In this document: positions 31,721 to 40,381 of the stretch, in pieces
Position numbering within the stretch: the stretch's first letter is position 1
How the letters are laid out: each line of letters starts with the position of its first letter
Source: DASZQY01 sp963843565
GTDB taxonomy: Bacteria; Pseudomonadota; Alphaproteobacteria; Rhizobiales; Kaistiaceae
DNA: 64,000 bases
Assembly: GCA_963843565.1 (NCBI GenBank)
Contig: CAWJKY010000003.1
Span: 2,542,001-2,606,000 of the forward strand
Direction of reading: 5' to 3'
Position numbers and translations under genes: made by a program
The notes under the pieces: model-generated
What the model was told of the DNA's origin: nothing
The model's input: only the letters and a program-made list of their open reading frames with translations
The model's database searches: none

Positions 31721-33718
31721 ATGGGCGAAGAACCCCGAATTCGAATCGAGACCCGCGAGGAGCTGATCTATCTCCTCGCCGAAGCGGCGGCCATCGAGCA
31801 CAACCTGATGTGCACGTATCTCTACGCCGCGTGGAGCCTGAAGCGCGGCGAGCGGGACGGGCTGACCCGCCACCAGGCGGAGGCGGTGAGCCGCTGGAAG
31901 CGCGCTATCCTCTCGGTCGCCGTCGAGGAAATGAGCCACCTGGCGTTGGCCAGCAACCTGATGACGGCGATCGGCGGAGCGCCGCATTTCTCGCGGCCGA
32001 ACTTTCCGATTCCGCCCGGCTATCACCCCTCCGGCGTGGTGGTCGAACTCGCCCGCTTCTCGCCGGCGGTGCTCGATCATTTCATCTTTCTGGAGCGCCC
32101 GGAGGGCAAGGAGCTGTCCGACTCGGCCGAGTTCATCCATCCGGCCGACTACCACCGCACGCAGCCGAGCGGCCGGCTGATGCCGCACGCCCAGGACTAC
32201 GGCACCGTCGGCCATCTCTATCGCGGCATCCGCCACGGCCTGTCGGTGCTCGCCCACCACATCGGCGAGGAACGCCTGTTCTGCGGCGCGCCGCAATCGC
32301 AGATCGGACAGGGCGACGTCTCGTTGCCCGGGATCATCGCGGTCACCGACCTCGCCTCAGCCGAGCAGGCCATCGAGACGATCATCGAACAGGGCGAAGG
32401 CGCCCCTGGCCATAGCGAGGACAGCCACTACAGCCGCTTCCTCAAGGTCCGGCGCGAGTACGGCGAATTCGTCGAAGCCGATCCGGCCTTCGATCCCGCC
32501 TTCCCGGTCGCCCACAATCCGGTGATGCGGACGCCGCTCGACCCGGCGCACCGCGTGCTCATCGACGATCTCCATTCGGCACGCGTCCTCGACATCGCCA
32601 ATGCGATCTACACCCATATGCTGCGCTGTCTGGTGCAGGCCTACGGGCGCGGCGCCGAGGACGAGGCGGGCAAGCGCCTGTTCGTAAACGCGGCCATCGA
32701 CCTGATGGAGACGGTAACCAAGATCGGCCCGCACCTGGCCTCCCTGCCCGCCGGGCCCAGCCATCCCGGCGTCAATGCCGGTGTCACCTTCACGATGCTG
32801 CGCGATGTCGCCCGCCTGCCGGCGGGGCCGAGCGAGATGCGCATCATGGCGGAGCGCATCGTCGAGATCGCCCGTCACCTGCGCCACGTCTTTCCGGAGG
32901 GTCACGAGCTTGCCGGGCTTGCCGGCAGCGTCGACAAGATCATCGCGGGCTTCGGGGTCAGCGATGTGGTGACCGTCGCCGGCGCGCATCCGTCCGCGGG
33001 ACCGGCGACCGAAGCGCCCGCGACTACGGCGGCCCCTGCGCCGAGGCACGACGATCTGCCGTCGGGCGCCGGCGCGCCCTGCGAGATCGCGCCGGGCAAG
33101 GACATCGACATCCGCTTCGACGGCCATCGCTGCATCCATGCGCGCTTCTGCGTGCTGGGCGCGCCGAGCGTCTTCCGCGCCAACACGCCGGGCACGTGGA
33201 TCTATCCCGACACCATGTCGGTCGAGGCGCTGGTGTGCGTCGCCCACGATTGCCCGTCCGGCGCCATCCAGTATGCCCGCCACGACGGCGGTCCGGCCGA
33301 GGAGGCCCCGCCCGTCAACCTGGTCAATCTTCGCGAGAACGGTCCCTATGCCTTCCGCGGCGAGCTGACCCTTGCCGGCCGCGACGACATCGGCTTCCGG
33401 GCGACGCTGTGCCGGTGCGGCGCTTCGAAGCGCAAGCCGTTCTGCGACGGCTCCCACAACGATATCCGCTTCAAGGCGACCGGCGAGCCGGACACGCGCC
33501 CGTCCGAGGCACTGAAGGTGCGCAACGGCCCGCTCGTTCTGTCGCCGCAGAAGAACGGCCCGCTCGAGGTCACCGGCAATCTCGAAATCTGTTCGGGCAC
33601 CGGCCGCACCGTCGACCGGGTGACGCGCGTGCGCCTCTGCCGCTGCGGCGGCTCGCGCACCAAGCCGTTCTGCGACAACACCCACCTCAAGAACGGCTTC
33701 CAGGCGCCGGGGGATTAG
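31721..33718 (+). CDS. Ferritin-like / Fer4_19 / double CDGSH iron-sulfur fusion protein
   Basis: 665 residues; start at the ATG with GGAG upstream. Residues ~8-240 are a VioB-type ferritin-like domain (AAAIEHNLMCTYLYAAWSL, AVEEMSHLALASNLM, so Glu/His metal ligands). Residues ~270-415 are a further helical region. After a Pro/Ala linker, residues ~455-520 are a Fer4_19-type domain (Cys471, 477, 506, 511). Two CDGSH motifs follow: Cys564/566/575-His579 and Cys640/642/651-His655, each C-x-C-x8-C-x3-H. All ligands are intact. Likely cytosolic redox or iron protein; the reaction is unknown. Confidence 0.9.
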   Translation: MGEEPRIRIETREELIYLLAEAAAIEHNLMCTYLYAAWSLKRGERDGLTRHQAEAVSRWKRAILSVAVEEMSHLALASNLMTAIGGAPHFSRPNFPIPPGYHPSGVVVELARFSPAVLDHFIFLERPEGKELSDSAEFIHPADYHRTQPSGRLMPHAQDYGTVGHLYRGIRHGLSVLAHHIGEERLFCGAPQSQIGQGDVSLPGIIAVTDLASAEQAIETIIEQGEGAPGHSEDSHYSRFLKVRREYGEFVEADPAFDPAFPVAHNPVMRTPLDPAHRVLIDDLHSARVLDIANAIYTHMLRCLVQAYGRGAEDEAGKRLFVNAAIDLMETVTKIGPHLASLPAGPSHPGVNAGVTFTMLRDVARLPAGPSEMRIMAERIVEIARHLRHVFPEGHELAGLAGSVDKIIAGFGVSDVVTVAGAHPSAGPATEAPATTAAPAPRHDDLPSGAGAPCEIAPGKDIDIRFDGHRCIHARFCVLGAPSVFRANTPGTWIYPDTMSVEALVCVAHDCPSGAIQYARHDGGPAEEAPPVNLVNLRENGPYAFRGELTLAGRDDIGFRATLCRCGASKRKPFCDGSHNDIRFKATGEPDTRPSEALKVRNGPLVLSPQKNGPLEVTGNLEICSGTGRTVDRVTRVRLCRCGGSRTKPFCDNTHLKNGFQAPGD

Positions 33719-34383
33719 GCCCGCTTCGCAAACAGCACCCGCGCCGCGCCCCAGGCGGCCAGCGCGCCGGCGATCTCGGCGACGACGAACATCGGCACGT
33801 CGCCGGGCGCGATCCCCGAGAACGTCGTGGTGAAGGCGCGGGCCAGCGCCACCGCCGGATTGGCGAAGCTGGTCGACGAGGTGAACCAGTAGCCGGCGGC
33901 GATCACCAGACCGACCAGCGCCGGCACCGCGGCGGGCGCGGCGCGGAGGCCGCCGAGGATGGTGAGGACAAGCGCGAAGGTCGCGACGACCTCGCCAAGC
34001 CATTGGCCGCCGCCGCTGCGCACGTGATCGCCGAGCGTCAGCGGCGGCAAGCCGAACATCAGGTGGGCGACGATCGTGCCGGCGATGCCGCCGAGGCACT
34101 GGACGGCGATGTAGACGGCGAGATCGGACGGCGACAGTTCGCGGCGCAAGGCGAAGACAAGGCTCACCGCCGGATTGAAGTGGGCGCCGGACACTGGCGC
34201 AAGAATCGTGATGATGACGACGAGAATGGCGCCGGTGGCGATGGTGTTGCAGAGCAGCGCCAGCGCGTCGTTTCCGCCGGCAAGGCGCTCGGCCATGATG
34301 CCGGAGCCGACCACGGTGGCGACCAGAAGGAACGTGCCAAGCGATTCCGCGAAGGCGCGGCGGGAGAGCGGCTCGGACGCCAC
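33715..34383 (-). CDS. aqpS: Aquaglyceroporin of the AqpS type, arsenic-linked
   Basis: 222 residues, six membrane helices, two pore motifs: HFNPAVS (Asn70) and FANPAVA (Asn175). SGAHFNPAVSLVFALRRELS is a MIP-family signature. It is 11 bases downstream of arsC on the same strand, like Sinorhizobium AqpS, which releases arsenite formed by ArsC. The symbol is given on that context; the selectivity residues were not assessed. Its stop interlocks with the convergent ferritin/CDGSH gene. Confidence 0.85.
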   Translation of the reverse strand: MASEPLSRRAFAESLGTFLLVATVVGSGIMAERLAGGNDALALLCNTIATGAILVVIITILAPVSGAHFNPAVSLVFALRRELSPSDLAVYIAVQCLGGIAGTIVAHLMFGLPPLTLGDHVRSGGGQWLGEVVATFALVLTILGGLRAAPAAVPALVGLVIAAGYWFTSSTSFANPAVALARAFTTTFSGIAPGDVPMFVVAEIAGALAAWGAARVLFAKRA

Positions 34384-34394
34384 GCGGGTGGTCG

Positions 34395-34922
34395 TCAGGC
34401 CGCCGACGTGGCGCCGCGCGGGCTTCGGTCGAGCTCGCCGATCTGGCGCAGCTCATGGTGCAGCGCAAGCCTGTCGAGCTTGGCGATCGGCAGGTTGACG
34501 AGCAGCCCGATGCGGGTTGCCAGCATCCGGTAGGCTTCCGCGAAGGCGACGCCGATCTCGGCCCTGGTTCCGGTGGCGGCGGCGGGGTCGGGGATGCCCC
34601 AGTGGGCGGTCATCGGGTGGCCGGGCCACACCGGGCAGGCTTCGCCGGCGGCGTCGTCGCAGACGGTGAAGATGAAATCCATCTGCGGGGCGCCCGGCTC
34701 GCCGAATTCATCCCAGCTCTTGGAGCGCAATGAGGAGACGTCGTAGCCCTCGTTCCTGAGCAGAATGAGCGTCTCCGGGTGCGGCGCGCCCTTCGGGTGG
34801 CTGCCGGCGGAGAAGGCGCGGAAATGTCCCTTGCCCTCGCGGTTGAGGATGGCCTCGCCGATCAGCGAGCGCGCCGAGTTGCCGGTGCACAGGAACAGGA
34901 CGTTGTAGACGCGATCGGCCAT
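34395..34922 (-). CDS. arsC: Arsenate reductase ArsC, low-molecular-weight phosphatase type
   Basis: 175 residues. The N-terminal P-loop is CTGNSARS (Cys12, Arg18; C-x5-R), followed by GHFRAFSAGSHPKGAPHPET and a conserved MDFIFTVCDDAAGEACPVWP region containing further cysteines for the disulfide cascade, then HWGIPDPAAATG. It reduces arsenate to arsenite, usually with thioredoxin or glutaredoxin as reductant. No arsR or arsB was found next to it; an aquaglyceroporin follows. Confidence 0.92.
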   Translation of the reverse strand: MADRVYNVLFLCTGNSARSLIGEAILNREGKGHFRAFSAGSHPKGAPHPETLILLRNEGYDVSSLRSKSWDEFGEPGAPQMDFIFTVCDDAAGEACPVWPGHPMTAHWGIPDPAAATGTRAEIGVAFAEAYRMLATRIGLLVNLPIAKLDRLALHHELRQIGELDRSPRGATSAA

Positions 34923-34994
34923 GCTTCATCCCCCGGGGAAACGATCGCCGGGTGTTTCGCCAATCTCCATGACAGTGATGTGACAGGCGGCGCT

Positions 34995-35714
34995 TCAGTA
35001 GCGGGTCGTGAGATCGGTGAGCCAGGCTGGCGAAGCGTTGACGAGCGCGGTTTCGATGGTGTGGTCATAGCCGGCGAGGATCGCGGCCCCCGCCAGGATG
35101 AGGACCACGCCGAGGGCGATCTTGACGCCCTTGCCGGCCCCGGCGAGACGGTCTCGCCAGCGCTGAAGCGCGGCGCGCGACAGGGAGCCCAGAAGCGCCA
35201 GCGGCAGCGCGGCGCCAATGCCGAAGACGAGCATGGTAGCGGCGACACCGCCGAGGTCGTGCCCTTGCGCGGCGAGCAGCGAGGCAGCGCCGAGCGTCGG
35301 CCCGACGCAAGGGATCCAGACCGCTCCGAGGAGCACGCCGAGGGCGAACTGGCCGCCGACACCGGCGGTCGAGAAGGTGCCGAAGCGCTGTTCGGTCCAG
35401 TTCGCGACCGGCCCGGCGGCGACCGCCAGCCGGTCCTGGAAAGCGGGGACGACCAGAACCGCGCCGACCACCACGAACAGCACGGCGGCAACGGCGCGGA
35501 AGAATTCCGAATCGAGGCCGATGGAGAAGCCGACGGTGGCGACGAACAGGCCGATGACGGTGAACGACAGGGCAAGCCCGCCAGCAAGTGCTACCGGGCC
35601 CCAGCGATGCTCGGCCGCGGCGGCGCCGAAGACGATGGGCAGCAGCGGCAGGACGCACGGCGACAGGATCGACAGCACCCCCGCAGCGAAGGCGAGGCTC
35701 AGAGTCGCCAGCAT
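34995..35714 (-). CDS. ccdA: CcdA-family transmembrane thiol-electron carrier
   Basis: 239 residues with six membrane helices. Two conserved cysteines sit in LSPCVLPLLP (Cys20) and WIPCVGPTLG (Cys136), the CcdA pair that carries electrons across the membrane. Its partner thioredoxin-like gene is 20 bases upstream in the same operon. Normal roles are cytochrome c maturation or periplasmic thiol reduction. No cytochrome c maturation genes are nearby. Confidence 0.9.
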   Translation of the reverse strand: MLATLSLAFAAGVLSILSPCVLPLLPIVFGAAAAEHRWGPVALAGGLALSFTVIGLFVATVGFSIGLDSEFFRAVAAVLFVVVGAVLVVPAFQDRLAVAAGPVANWTEQRFGTFSTAGVGGQFALGVLLGAVWIPCVGPTLGAASLLAAQGHDLGGVAATMLVFGIGAALPLALLGSLSRAALQRWRDRLAGAGKGVKIALGVVLILAGAAILAGYDHTIETALVNASPAWLTDLTTRY

Positions 35715-35734
35715 CGGTGAACGGGCTCCCGGCC

Positions 35735-36148
35735 TCAGATGGCCTTGGCGAGGAGCGCTTCGATCGGCGCGACGCCGGTGTCGCCGACGATGCGGCCGAC
35801 TTCCTTGCCGTTCTTGAAGGCGATCAGGGTCGAGCGCTGCTGGGCGCCGAACGAACGCATGATGTCCTTCTCGGTGTCGTAGTCGACCTCGAAGATGGTG
35901 TAGGCGCCGAACTTGGGCGTGGCGGTCAGCTGGGCAAGCACTCGATTCTGGGCCTGACAGGTCGGGCACCACGTCGCGGACACGTCGACGAGCACCGGCT
36001 TGCCGGTGGTCAGCGCCGCGTCGAAAGCCTGGCGATCGAAGGCGACGCGCTCGGCAGCCAGTGCGGAGCCGGCGAAGCCGGGCAGGCTGAAAGCGGCGAA
36101 GGCCGCGACCGACAGACCGAGGACGGCGCGGCGGGTAGGCATGGTCAT
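35735..36148 (-). CDS. Exported thioredoxin-like protein
   Basis: 137 residues. The N-terminus PTRRAVLGLSVAAFAAFSLP has a twin arginine and a hydrophobic stretch, suggesting Tat or Sec export with cleavage near ALAAE. The fold carries LVDVSATWCPTCQAQNRVLA, with WCPTC at Cys61/Cys64. It is a periplasmic thiol-disulfide protein, probably kept reduced by the downstream CcdA. Promoter region is in the 114-base gap to epmB. Confidence 0.88.
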   Translation of the reverse strand: MTMPTRRAVLGLSVAAFAAFSLPGFAGSALAAERVAFDRQAFDAALTTGKPVLVDVSATWCPTCQAQNRVLAQLTATPKFGAYTIFEVDYDTEKDIMRSFGAQQRSTLIAFKNGKEVGRIVGDTGVAPIEALLAKAI

Positions 36149-36262
36149 TATCTCATCTTCTCGCGAAACGCTGATTTCGATGGCGCCAACCTAGTCGCCT
36201 CGCCGCCCATCGCGCAGTCACGATCGAACAGGTGGCAATCACAAGGCCGTGGGCGGCGCCGC

Positions 36263-37468
36263 TCAGGTTGACGGGTAGGCGTGGCGGACGCCATTGAAAT
36301 CCGCGACGCTGTCCCCGTCAGAAAAGTCGGGACCCAGCGGGACCTTGCCGAAACCGCCCGGAATATCAAGCACATAGGTCGGCTGAGCGAGGCCGGACAG
36401 GCGCCCGCGCAGCGCCTTCATCAAGGCGCGACCCTCGGCGACGGTGGTGCGAAATGCCGCGGTGCCCGGCGCGAGGTCGGCGTGGTGCAGGTAATAGGGC
36501 TTCACGCCCGCCGTGACGAAGGCGCGCATGAGCTCGGCGAGCGTCTGTGCATCATCGTTGACACCCTTCAGGAGCACCGTCTGGCTGACCAGCGAGATGC
36601 CGGCCTCGGCGAGACGACGCAGCGCAACGCGGGCCTCCGCGGTCAGCTCGCGGGCATGGTTGGCGTGGATCGCGACCCACGTGGTGGCGCCGTCGACTTT
36701 CAGTGCGGCGACGAGATCGTTCGTGACGCGTTCAGGCGCCACGACCGGCACGCGGGTGTGGAAGCGCACCACCTTGACGTGGTCGATGGCGGCGAGCGCC
36801 GCGGTCAGGGCGGCCAACCGGCGCGGCGTGGCGATCAGCGGATCGCCGCCCGAAACGATCACCTCCCACAGCTCGGGGTGCGCGCCGATGTAGCGAAGCG
36901 CCGCTGCGAGCGCCGCTGCCGACATCCCGCTCCCCTGCCCGACCGTCTCGCGACGGAAGCAGAAGCGGCAATAGACGGCGCACGCCGAGACGAACTTCAG
37001 CAGCACCCGGTCGGGGTAGCGATGGATCAGCCCGTCGCTGACCTCATGGGCGCCGTCGCCGATCGGGTCGGCGCGCTCATCCGGCGTCGTGGTCAGCTCG
37101 GCCACGTCGGGCACGAACTGGCGCGCGATCGGATCGGCAGGGTCGGCGGGATCAATCAGGTTGGCCATCGCCGGCGTGACCGCCACGGCGTAGCGCGCCG
37201 CCACCGTTTTCAGTTCGGCGACCCGGTCAGGGCCGATCAGACCGGCGTCCGCCAGCTCGCGCGGCTTGCGGAGGGTCGCCGTTGAACCTCCCCCTTGAGG
37301 GGAGGTCGAAATCGGCGCGCGCGAGCGCAGCTGATTTCGGGAGGGGGGCCCCGCCATCGACGAAAGGCCCCCCTCCCGGGGTTCGCTTTCGCTACGCTCT
37401 GCGAACTCCGACCTCCCCTCAAGGGGGAGGTTCGGGTCGCGAGCGGTCAAACGATCCTCATCCAGCAT
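36263..37468 (-). CDS. epmB: EF-P beta-lysylation enzyme EpmB (radical-SAM lysine 2,3-aminomutase family) with palindromic insert
   Basis: 401 residues. The radical-SAM cluster motif is SACAVYCRFCFRRE (Cys163, 167, 170), followed by VIVSGGDPLIA and YYLHHADLAPGTAAFRTTVA. It converts alpha- to beta-lysine for EF-P modification. The native N-terminus appears to be MLDEDRLTARD joined to ATLRKPRELADAGLIGPDRV. Between them, residues 13-62 are encoded exactly by a 150-bp palindromic element (37284-37433). No alternative start exists after the insert before the conserved region, so the insert should be translated. It starts 5 bases after epmA. Confidence 0.9.
   Translation of the reverse strand: MLDEDRLTARDPNLPLEGRSEFAERSESEPREGGLSSMAGPPSRNQLRSRAPISTSPQGGGSTATLRKPRELADAGLIGPDRVAELKTVAARYAVAVTPAMANLIDPADPADPIARQFVPDVAELTTTPDERADPIGDGAHEVSDGLIHRYPDRVLLKFVSACAVYCRFCFRRETVGQGSGMSAAALAAALRYIGAHPELWEVIVSGGDPLIATPRRLAALTAALAAIDHVKVVRFHTRVPVVAPERVTNDLVAALKVDGATTWVAIHANHARELTAEARVALRRLAEAGISLVSQTVLLKGVNDDAQTLAELMRAFVTAGVKPYYLHHADLAPGTAAFRTTVAEGRALMKALRGRLSGLAQPTYVLDIPGGFGKVPLGPDFSDGDSVADFNGVRHAYPST
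37284..37433. repeat. 150-bp palindromic element inserted in frame within epmB
   Basis: Arms of about 67 bp (roughly 37284-37350 and 37367-37433) are imperfect inverted repeats. Their outer ends are GAACCTCCCCCTTGAGGGG and the exact complement, and their inner ends GGGAGGGGGGCC and complement, with a 15-20 base centre. Length is 150 bp, i.e. 50 codons, without a stop in the epmB frame. It resembles the intergenic REP-like palindromes of alphaproteobacteria and the coding-sequence inserts called RPE in Rickettsia. Confidence 0.88.
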
Positions 37469-37472
37469 CGCG

Positions 37473-38501
37473 TCACTCCAGTCCGTCCTCGGCCGCCGGC
37501 GTCCATTGCACCTGGTCGATGTGGGTCGCGCCGGTCGCCAGCATCACGAGCCGGTCGAGGCCGAGCGCCACGCCACTCGCCTCCGGCATCGTTGCAAGCG
37601 CCGCCAGAAAATCCTCGTCGATCGGATAGCGCACGCCGTAGATGCGCTCCATCTCGTCCATGTCTTCAACGAAGCGCCGGCGCTGTTCGTCGGCGTCGGT
37701 CAGCTCGGCGAAGCCGTTGGCGAGTTCGACGCCGCACGCGTAAAGCTCGAAGCGCAGCGCGACGCGCGGGTCGTCCGGCTTGAGGCGCGCCAGCGCCGCC
37801 TCGCTCGCCGGGTACTCGGTGAGCAACGTCGCCCGACCATGACCGAGGTGCATCTCGATCTTCTCGGAGAGCACGCGACTGAAGATGTCCGACCACGTAT
37901 CGTCGTCGGCGACGCGCACGTCGGCAACCTTCGCGAATGCGTCGCGATCACCGGTCACCGCCATCAGGTCGATGCCGGCATGGCGCGCGAAGGCGTCGGC
38001 GCATGGCAGCGTCTCCGGCGCGGCGCGCGCGTCCACCTCCCGGTCGCGCCAGCGCCACGTCGCCGACCCGGCCGCGCTTGCCGCCTCCGAGAGAACCGCG
38101 GCGCAGTCGGCCATGATCGCCTCCAGCGGCTGGTTCGCCCGATACCATTCGACCATGGTGAACTCGGGGGCGTGCAGCGGCCCGCGCTCGCGATTCCTGA
38201 AGACGCGGGCGAAATCGACGATCCTGTCCTCACCCGCCGCGAGCAGCTTCTTCAGCGCAAACTCCGGCGAGGTCGCGAGATAGCGCGGGGCGCGGGCGCC
38301 GCCGGGACCGATACGTTCGGTGGCGAAGGCGTGCAGGTGGGTCTCGTTGCCGGGCGAAACCTGCAGGGCCGCCGTCTCGACTTCCGTGAACCCGGCCGCC
38401 GCGAACCATTGGCGGAGCGCCGCCGTCATCCGGTTGCGGACCATGAGAAACGGCCGCCGGTCGCGGTGGCGCCCCCTCTCCCAGAACGGCGACTGCGTCA
38501 T
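37473..38501 (-). CDS. epmA: EF-P lysyl-transferase EpmA (PoxA/GenX)
   Basis: 342 residues, the size of EpmA and shorter than LysRS because the anticodon-binding domain is absent. Class II synthetase motifs are clear: motif 2 in FARVFRNRERGPLHAPEFTM VEWYRA and motif 3 in GVALGLDRLVMLATGA. It attaches (beta-)lysine to the conserved lysine of EF-P. The gene is followed 4 bases later by epmB and faces efp across a 133-base divergent region. Confidence 0.93.
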   Translation of the reverse strand: MTQSPFWERGRHRDRRPFLMVRNRMTAALRQWFAAAGFTEVETAALQVSPGNETHLHAFATERIGPGGARAPRYLATSPEFALKKLLAAGEDRIVDFARVFRNRERGPLHAPEFTMVEWYRANQPLEAIMADCAAVLSEAASAAGSATWRWRDREVDARAAPETLPCADAFARHAGIDLMAVTGDRDAFAKVADVRVADDDTWSDIFSRVLSEKIEMHLGHGRATLLTEYPASEAALARLKPDDPRVALRFELYACGVELANGFAELTDADEQRRRFVEDMDEMERIYGVRYPIDEDFLAALATMPEASGVALGLDRLVMLATGATHIDQVQWTPAAEDGLE

Positions 38502-38634
38502 CCCTCACCCGTTCGCCCAAATCGTCCGGCCGCCCACTGGCTTACGGCGGCAAAATCGCTAAGGTGCCGGCCCGCGCCGGCCGCGCCGCCCGCGGGCGCG
38601 CCGAAAACCGCCAGAAGCCATAGTCGAGGGTGTC

Positions 38635-39201
38635 TTGAAAGTCATCGCCAGTCAGGTCCGCAAGGGCAACGTCGTCGAGGTCGACAACCAGCTCTACGTC
38701 GTCCTCACCGCCGAAAACTTCCATCCCGGCAAGGGCACGCCCACGACCCAGATCGACATGCGCCGCATCTCCGACGGCGTGAAGGTGTCGCAGCGTTACA
38801 AGACCACCGAGCAGGTCGAGCGCGCCTTCGTCGACGAGCACGACTACCAATACCTCTACGACGACGGCGACGGCTACACCTTCATGAACGGCGAGAACTA
38901 CGAGCAGGTCACGGTGCCGAAGGCGGTGCTCGGCGATCAGGCGGCCTACCTTCAGGAAAACATGACCGTCCACATGTCGCTCTACAACGGCGTGCCGATC
39001 GCCGTCGAGCTGCCGCAGCGCGTCACCCTCGAGGTCACCGAGACCGAGCCCGCCATGAAGGGCCAGACGGCGGCCTCGTCCTACAAGCCGGCGATGCTGT
39101 CGAACGGCGTGCGCACCAACGTGCCGCCGCACATCGCGCCCGGCACACGCATCGTGGTGTCCACCGAAGACGGCTCCTACGTCGAGCGCGCCAAGGACTG
39201 A
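38635..39201 (+). CDS. efp: Translation elongation factor P
   Basis: 188 residues with a TTG start and GAGGG upstream; MKVIASQVRKGNVVEVDNQL is the usual EF-P start, so TTG is convincing. The modification site is in FHPGKGTPTTQ (Lys33, equivalent to E. coli Lys34). OB domains follow, with NGVPIAVELPQRVTLEVTET and a C-terminal TRIVVSTEDGSYVERAKD. EF-P relieves stalling at polyproline. Divergent epmA/epmB make its beta-lysine modification likely. Confidence 0.97.
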   Translation: MKVIASQVRKGNVVEVDNQLYVVLTAENFHPGKGTPTTQIDMRRISDGVKVSQRYKTTEQVERAFVDEHDYQYLYDDGDGYTFMNGENYEQVTVPKAVLGDQAAYLQENMTVHMSLYNGVPIAVELPQRVTLEVTETEPAMKGQTAASSYKPAMLSNGVRTNVPPHIAPGTRIVVSTEDGSYVERAKD

Positions 39202-39206
39202 CGCGC

Positions 39207-40280
39207 TCACACGACGCGGGCAACGCCGGGGATGGCGCGGATCAGGGCCGTCGCCGCGAAGCTCACGATGGTGGCGAGCACGGTCACGAGCAGGAACTTG
39301 TTCGTCGCCGACATGAGCAGGCCGAGGATCGCGGTCTGGATCGCGATCACGATGAACCAGTGGACGATGTAGACGCCGTAGACGTTGCCCTCGAGCGCCG
39401 CCAATAGCGGCCCGCCCCTCGACAGGACGCGGCGGAACAAGACCGTCAGCCCGAGGATCATGGCGACGCACACGAACGCTTCCATGAACCCCCAGATATT
39501 CCCGAAGGGCACGGCCGGTAGCAGCGACGGCACGACGGCCATCGCCAGAAACGCCACGACGCCCGCCGCGAACCAGCGCGCCGCGAGGCCCCACCGCACC
39601 ACCTCGAGCCAGCGCCCGCGCCCGGCGATCAGGCCGATGACGAACAGGCTGACGTACTGGGGCAGATGGGCCGGTTCGGTCGGCATCAGCCCGAGCGGAT
39701 CGATCCAGCGGTCCTGCGGGAAGGGGAAGCGGACGGCGAAGTCGACCACCGCCAGCGCCAGCACGTAGAGGGCCACGGCGGCATCGTTGGGCGGCGGCAA
39801 CGCCCTGCCGACGCGGCCGGCGCGCAGACTCCGCCACGCCGCGTAGATTAGCGAATAGACGAGCAGGTGGGCGACAAACCACAGGTGGCCCATCGTGATC
39901 TGCCACTGGCCGATGTAATCGCCCAGGTAGTAGGCGACGAAGTTGGCCTGTGGGCGGTCCCACAGCCAGATCAGCACCGGGAAGACGGCGAAGACGACGA
40001 ACGCCAGCGGAATGCCGAGGCGGATCAGGCGGTCGCGGACGAAGACGGCGCCGCCTTTGCGGTCGTAAGAGCCGGGCGTGAAGTACCCGGCGATCAGGAA
40101 GAAGAAACCCATGAAGAAGGCGGCGTTGACGCCGAAGAACGGCCCAAGCCACGCGGCGCCCGCAACCGGATCGCTGACCGGCCAGGCGCCGCCGGTCGGC
40201 CCGTAAGGCTGGCCGGCGTGGTGGGCGATCACCAGCACGATCAGGAAAACCCGCAGCCACTGAACGAAAGCCAGGCGCAT
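39207..40280 (-). CDS. Acyltransferase-3 family membrane protein
   Basis: 357 residues with about ten membrane helices. The N-terminus has FVQWLRVFLIVLVIAHHAGQ with the family His, then FFFLIAGYFTPGSYDRKG and RDRLIRLGIP, the AT3 (OafA/NodX-like) pattern. Such enzymes O-acylate surface or osmoregulated glycans. The substrate is unknown and there are no neighbouring glycan genes. It ends 5 bases from the convergent efp stop. Confidence 0.82.
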   Translation of the reverse strand: MRLAFVQWLRVFLIVLVIAHHAGQPYGPTGGAWPVSDPVAGAAWLGPFFGVNAAFFMGFFFLIAGYFTPGSYDRKGGAVFVRDRLIRLGIPLAFVVFAVFPVLIWLWDRPQANFVAYYLGDYIGQWQITMGHLWFVAHLLVYSLIYAAWRSLRAGRVGRALPPPNDAAVALYVLALAVVDFAVRFPFPQDRWIDPLGLMPTEPAHLPQYVSLFVIGLIAGRGRWLEVVRWGLAARWFAAGVVAFLAMAVVPSLLPAVPFGNIWGFMEAFVCVAMILGLTVLFRRVLSRGGPLLAALEGNVYGVYIVHWFIVIAIQTAILGLLMSATNKFLLVTVLATIVSFAATALIRAIPGVARVV

Positions 40281-40381
40281 CGCGACCTACTCCCGTCTTG
40301 AAGCGGCAACGCTAGCAACGCCCGGCGCGCGGCGGGTTGATCGCCGTCAACTGGCGCCGCGGCGCATTCCTGCGGGTGCCA

